From positions 1 through 15,680 of the forward strand of contig CAJTOH010000061.1 of assembly GCA_910577685.1 (NCBI GenBank): DNA of 15,680 bases, given 5' to 3'. The position numbers and the translations under genes were made by a program. The notes under the pieces were generated by a model. That model saw only the letters and a list, made by a program, of their open reading frames with translations. It was not told where the DNA came from and did no database searches. This document shows positions 14,492 through 15,680 of this stretch, one piece after another. Positions within the stretch are counted from its first letter, which is position 1. Every line of letters begins with the position of its first letter. This DNA is from an uncultured Dorea sp. (GTDB taxonomy: Bacteria; Bacillota; Clostridia; Lachnospirales; Lachnospiraceae).

Positions 14492-14519
14492 TTCATATAG
14501 TGCATATCTCATGTAAAAT
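14492..14519 (+). promoter_or_regulatory. Putative promoter of the XRE-family gene
   Basis: Plus strand: -35 TTCATA (14492-14497), 16-base spacer, -10 TAAAAT (14514-14519), 25 bases before the ATG. The -35 boxes of this and the leftward promoter are only five bases apart, so one bound regulator could affect both. The overlapping 11-mer ATTTCATATAG (14490-14500) recurs inverted at 14296-14306 and may be an operator. Confidence 0.4.
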
Positions 14520-14544
14520 ATAAGAACTAAGTGAGGTGATACAA

Positions 14545-14877
14545 ATGATGGCTAAGAAATTATTAGGAGATGCGGTAAAAGAAGAACGATTAAGAAGAAA
14601 TCTGTCCCAAAATGCTCTTGCAGAAATGGTGCATGTATCTCTCCGCACCATCTCTGATATTGAAAATTGCAATGGTAATCCCCGGTTTGAAAATCTGTAC
14701 TTATTGGCATCTTATTTGAATTTATCCATAGATGCAGTCTTTAATGGTGAAAACGAGCCCATGGATTCTGCCATGAAACAGATTATCGCAGAACTTAATC
14801 AGTGTTCCAATGAAACAAAGCGCCTGGCACTGGGGACATTGCGCGGTCTCTTATCCGCAGTATCCCAGAACCAATAG
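14545..14877 (+). CDS. XRE-family helix-turn-helix transcriptional regulator
   Basis: 110 residues. The N-terminal HTH_3 (Cro/CI-type) domain is clear: LGDAVKEERLRRNLSQNALAEMV, then VSLRTISDIENCNGNPRFENLYLLASYLNLSIDAVF (about residues 5-70), including the S-x-R-T-I-S-D-I-E recognition helix. A short C-terminal tail, MKQIIAELNQCSNETKRLALGTLRGLL, is probably helical and for dimerisation. ATG 14545 has GTGAGGTG six bases upstream; GTG 14536 is part of that site and not a likely start. It is divergent from the sigma/export operon and shares its promoter region, so it is a candidate repressor of both. It could equally belong to the conjugative-element module to its right. Confidence 0.9.
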   Translation: MMAKKLLGDAVKEERLRRNLSQNALAEMVHVSLRTISDIENCNGNPRFENLYLLASYLNLSIDAVFNGENEPMDSAMKQIIAELNQCSNETKRLALGTLRGLLSAVSQNQ

Positions 14878-14932
14878 TCTTTATTTTTGCATCCCATATT
14901 GACTTAACCATTGTTTTTGAGTATAAAAAACG

Positions 14933-14965
14933 AATCTGTGAGTAATCTGTGGTAAATCTGTGAGT
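14933..14965. repeat. Three tandem 11-bp repeats, AATCTGTGRGT type
   Basis: AATCTGTGAGT (14933-14943), AATCTGTGGTA (14944-14954) and AATCTGTGAGT (14955-14965) follow one another without gaps; the outer two are identical. The 11-bp period puts equivalent faces roughly one helical turn apart. The location is between the XRE gene and the ParR-like gene. ParR-type proteins bind arrays of short direct repeats, so this may be a small centromere-like or operator site. Confidence 0.75.
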
Positions 14966-14999
14966 TTAGATGGAAAATAAAAAAATGTCCGAATATGAT

Positions 15000-15033
15000 A
15001 AAAGCAGCCCCGCTTATGATAGGACTGCTTTTT
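15000..15033. terminator. Terminator between converging XRE and ParR-like genes
   Basis: AAAAGCAGCCC (15000-15010) pairs with GGACTGCTTTT (15022-15032) around an 11-base loop. The stem has one C-A mismatch on the plus strand and one U-G wobble on the minus strand. T-runs follow on both strands (TTTTTC plus; TTTT minus), so it probably serves both genes. Confidence 0.75.
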
Positions 15034-15079
15034 CTTTGTTACGTTTTATAACAGCTATGTTTAATAGTTATAAACCTGA

Positions 15080-15457
15080 TTAGTTCTTGCGGAAGGTGTC
15101 CATTGCCTCCATGATGTTCTGGGTTATGCTTTCATCCATTTCCTTTTCTTCAGGTGAAAGATCCAAAACTGAATCTGAAGACTGATCTTCCTTACCAGCA
15201 GAGATTGCCAGGCACCCGCTCATGGCTTTTTCCAGTTCCTTCTGTATCAGTTTTTCCAAAAGAGGCTGAAATGATTCCACATGAAAATCAGGGATTCTTT
15301 CTGAATCAACACCATCTACATAGCTTAAAATAGCAGCAGTAATCAACTGGGCCTTCTTCTTCGTTCCGTTCAGAATCTCGGCAGCCCGTACATGGCCTGG
15401 ATCTGTTTCATCAAATCCAATGGTAAATACATACGGATTTTTCTTCGCCATATCCAT
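15080..15457 (-). CDS. ParR-like ribbon-helix-helix partition protein
   Basis: 125 residues. The N-terminal part, YVFTIGFDETDPGHVRAAE followed by ILNGTKKKAQLITAAILSYV, fits a ribbon-helix-helix DNA-binding fold: one beta strand, then two helices. The rest is acidic and probably disordered, with LSPEEKEMDESITQNIMEAM near the end, as in ParR proteins that contact the ParM filament through their tail. It directly follows a ParM/StbA-like C-terminus on the same strand; the ATG at 15457 overlaps that gene's TGA (TGATG). An ATG at 15451 is an alternative with better spacing to GGGAAG. It likely served DNA segregation of a plasmid or integrative element. It may now be unexpressed, because its partner gene is broken. 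Confidence 0.65.
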   Translation of the reverse strand: MDMAKKNPYVFTIGFDETDPGHVRAAEILNGTKKKAQLITAAILSYVDGVDSERIPDFHVESFQPLLEKLIQKELEKAMSGCLAISAGKEDQSSDSVLDLSPEEKEMDESITQNIMEAMDTFRKN

Positions 15458-15592
15458 CACTTCCCATTCTCATATGCGCGGTATAACAGGTCATATCCCC
15501 TGGCATTAGCCTTCAGATCTTCAATAAACAGATATTTTCCAAGACGATCCGATCTTTCAAGGAATTGCTTCAGCAGGACAGCACTGGATCTA
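15457..15592 (-). pseudogene. C-terminal remnant of a ParM/StbA-like actin-type ATPase
   Basis: The minus-strand frame ending with TGA at 15457 reads VLLKQFLERSDRLGKYLF, then IEDLKANARGYDLLYRAYENGK. This matches the end of ParM/StbA-type proteins as I remember them (a glycine-rich turn, LLK, then L-K-A-N-A-x-G-Y). Only about 44 codons remain. A stop lies in frame at 15597 within an IS-like end, so the N-terminal ATPase part has been separated by insertion or deletion. An in-frame continuation on the far side of the IS may exist outside the window. Confidence 0.6.
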
Positions 15593-15680
15593 TGTCAATA
15601 CTTTGGACAAAAAAAGTCGAAAGATTAGTTACTATTCAGCCATCCGGCTGAACCTCTGTACTTATTTATGCTTGGAAAAG
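15593..15680 (+). mobile_element. Terminal end of an insertion-sequence-like element
   Basis: The ParM-like frame stops exactly where TGTCAATACTTTGGACAAAA begins. The sequence resembles the terminus at bases 1-52 read on the minus strand. It contains a small perfect hairpin, TTCAGCC-ATCC-GGCTGAA (15635-15652), as often found near IS ends. The body extends right out of the window; no transposase start is visible in the 88 bases present. The family is not determined. Confidence 0.5.

Noticed and set aside
1..15680. CRISPR array, rRNA or tRNA genes
   Set aside because: No regularly spaced repeat-spacer pattern, no rRNA-like sequence and no cloverleaf with a T-loop GTTCRA was noticed; the only tandem repeats are the three 11-mers at 14933-14965.

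Overview
The window looks like Clostridia, most likely a gut Lachnospiraceae. The grounds are moderate GC with AT-rich intergenic DNA, strong GGAGG-type ribosome binding sites, and the gene families present (YitT/DUF2179, L-cysteine desulfidase family, M16C peptidase, split sigma factor with an HTH_16-type partner, ParM/ParR-like genes). These are recognitions from memory; no database search was run.

Left edge (1-1856): mobile-element debris. A group II intron starts directly behind a rho-independent terminator on the minus strand, the usual address of class C introns. It carries the N-terminal part of its reverse transcriptase, and an insertion-sequence-like end cuts it off near base 52. Next come a cluster of inverted TATRCCAAAA motifs, including a perfect 28-bp palindrome, and a low-GC solo winged-helix regulator (1352-1681). 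A 16-codon stub with a strong ribosome binding site (1806-1856) seems to be the truncated gene that once followed the main operon.

Centre (1873-14133): twelve genes, all on the minus strand and mostly overlapping or spaced by about a dozen bases. In transcription order they are: a region-4-type sigma subunit; its small region-2-like partner; a lipoprotein with an FWWDQEN motif; two half-ABC exporters; a second exported protein homologous to the lipoprotein (YWWDLEN); a LytTR regulator whose receiver lacks the phospho-acceptor Asp; a trigger-factor-like PPIase/chaperone without a ribosome-binding domain; a thioredoxin with a CVPC site; an M16C zinc peptidase; an L-cysteine desulfidase family protein; and a YitT-family membrane protein. 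My reading is that the first eight or nine genes form a regulated export/envelope module around the two 'WWD' proteins and the exporter, with cytosolic folding, redox and peptidase helpers. The last two may only share the transcript.

Control region (14134-14544): two plausible promoters lie back to back, one for a plus-strand XRE-family repressor (14545-14877) and one for the leftward operon. The leftward transcript would have a leader of about 320 nt. That leader contains a strong intrinsic terminator (14230-14270) about 100 nt before the sigma gene, so attenuation or antitermination is possible.

Right edge (14878-15680): three tandem 11-bp repeats, a terminator shared by converging genes, a ParR-like ribbon-helix-helix gene, and the C-terminal remnant of a ParM/StbA-like actin ATPase. 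The remnant is cut by a second IS-like end at 15593 that resembles the one at base 52. The partition genes point to a plasmid or integrative conjugative element. The whole segment therefore lies between two related, outward-extending IS ends, and the operon may be island cargo or a chromosomal operon flanked by mobile debris.
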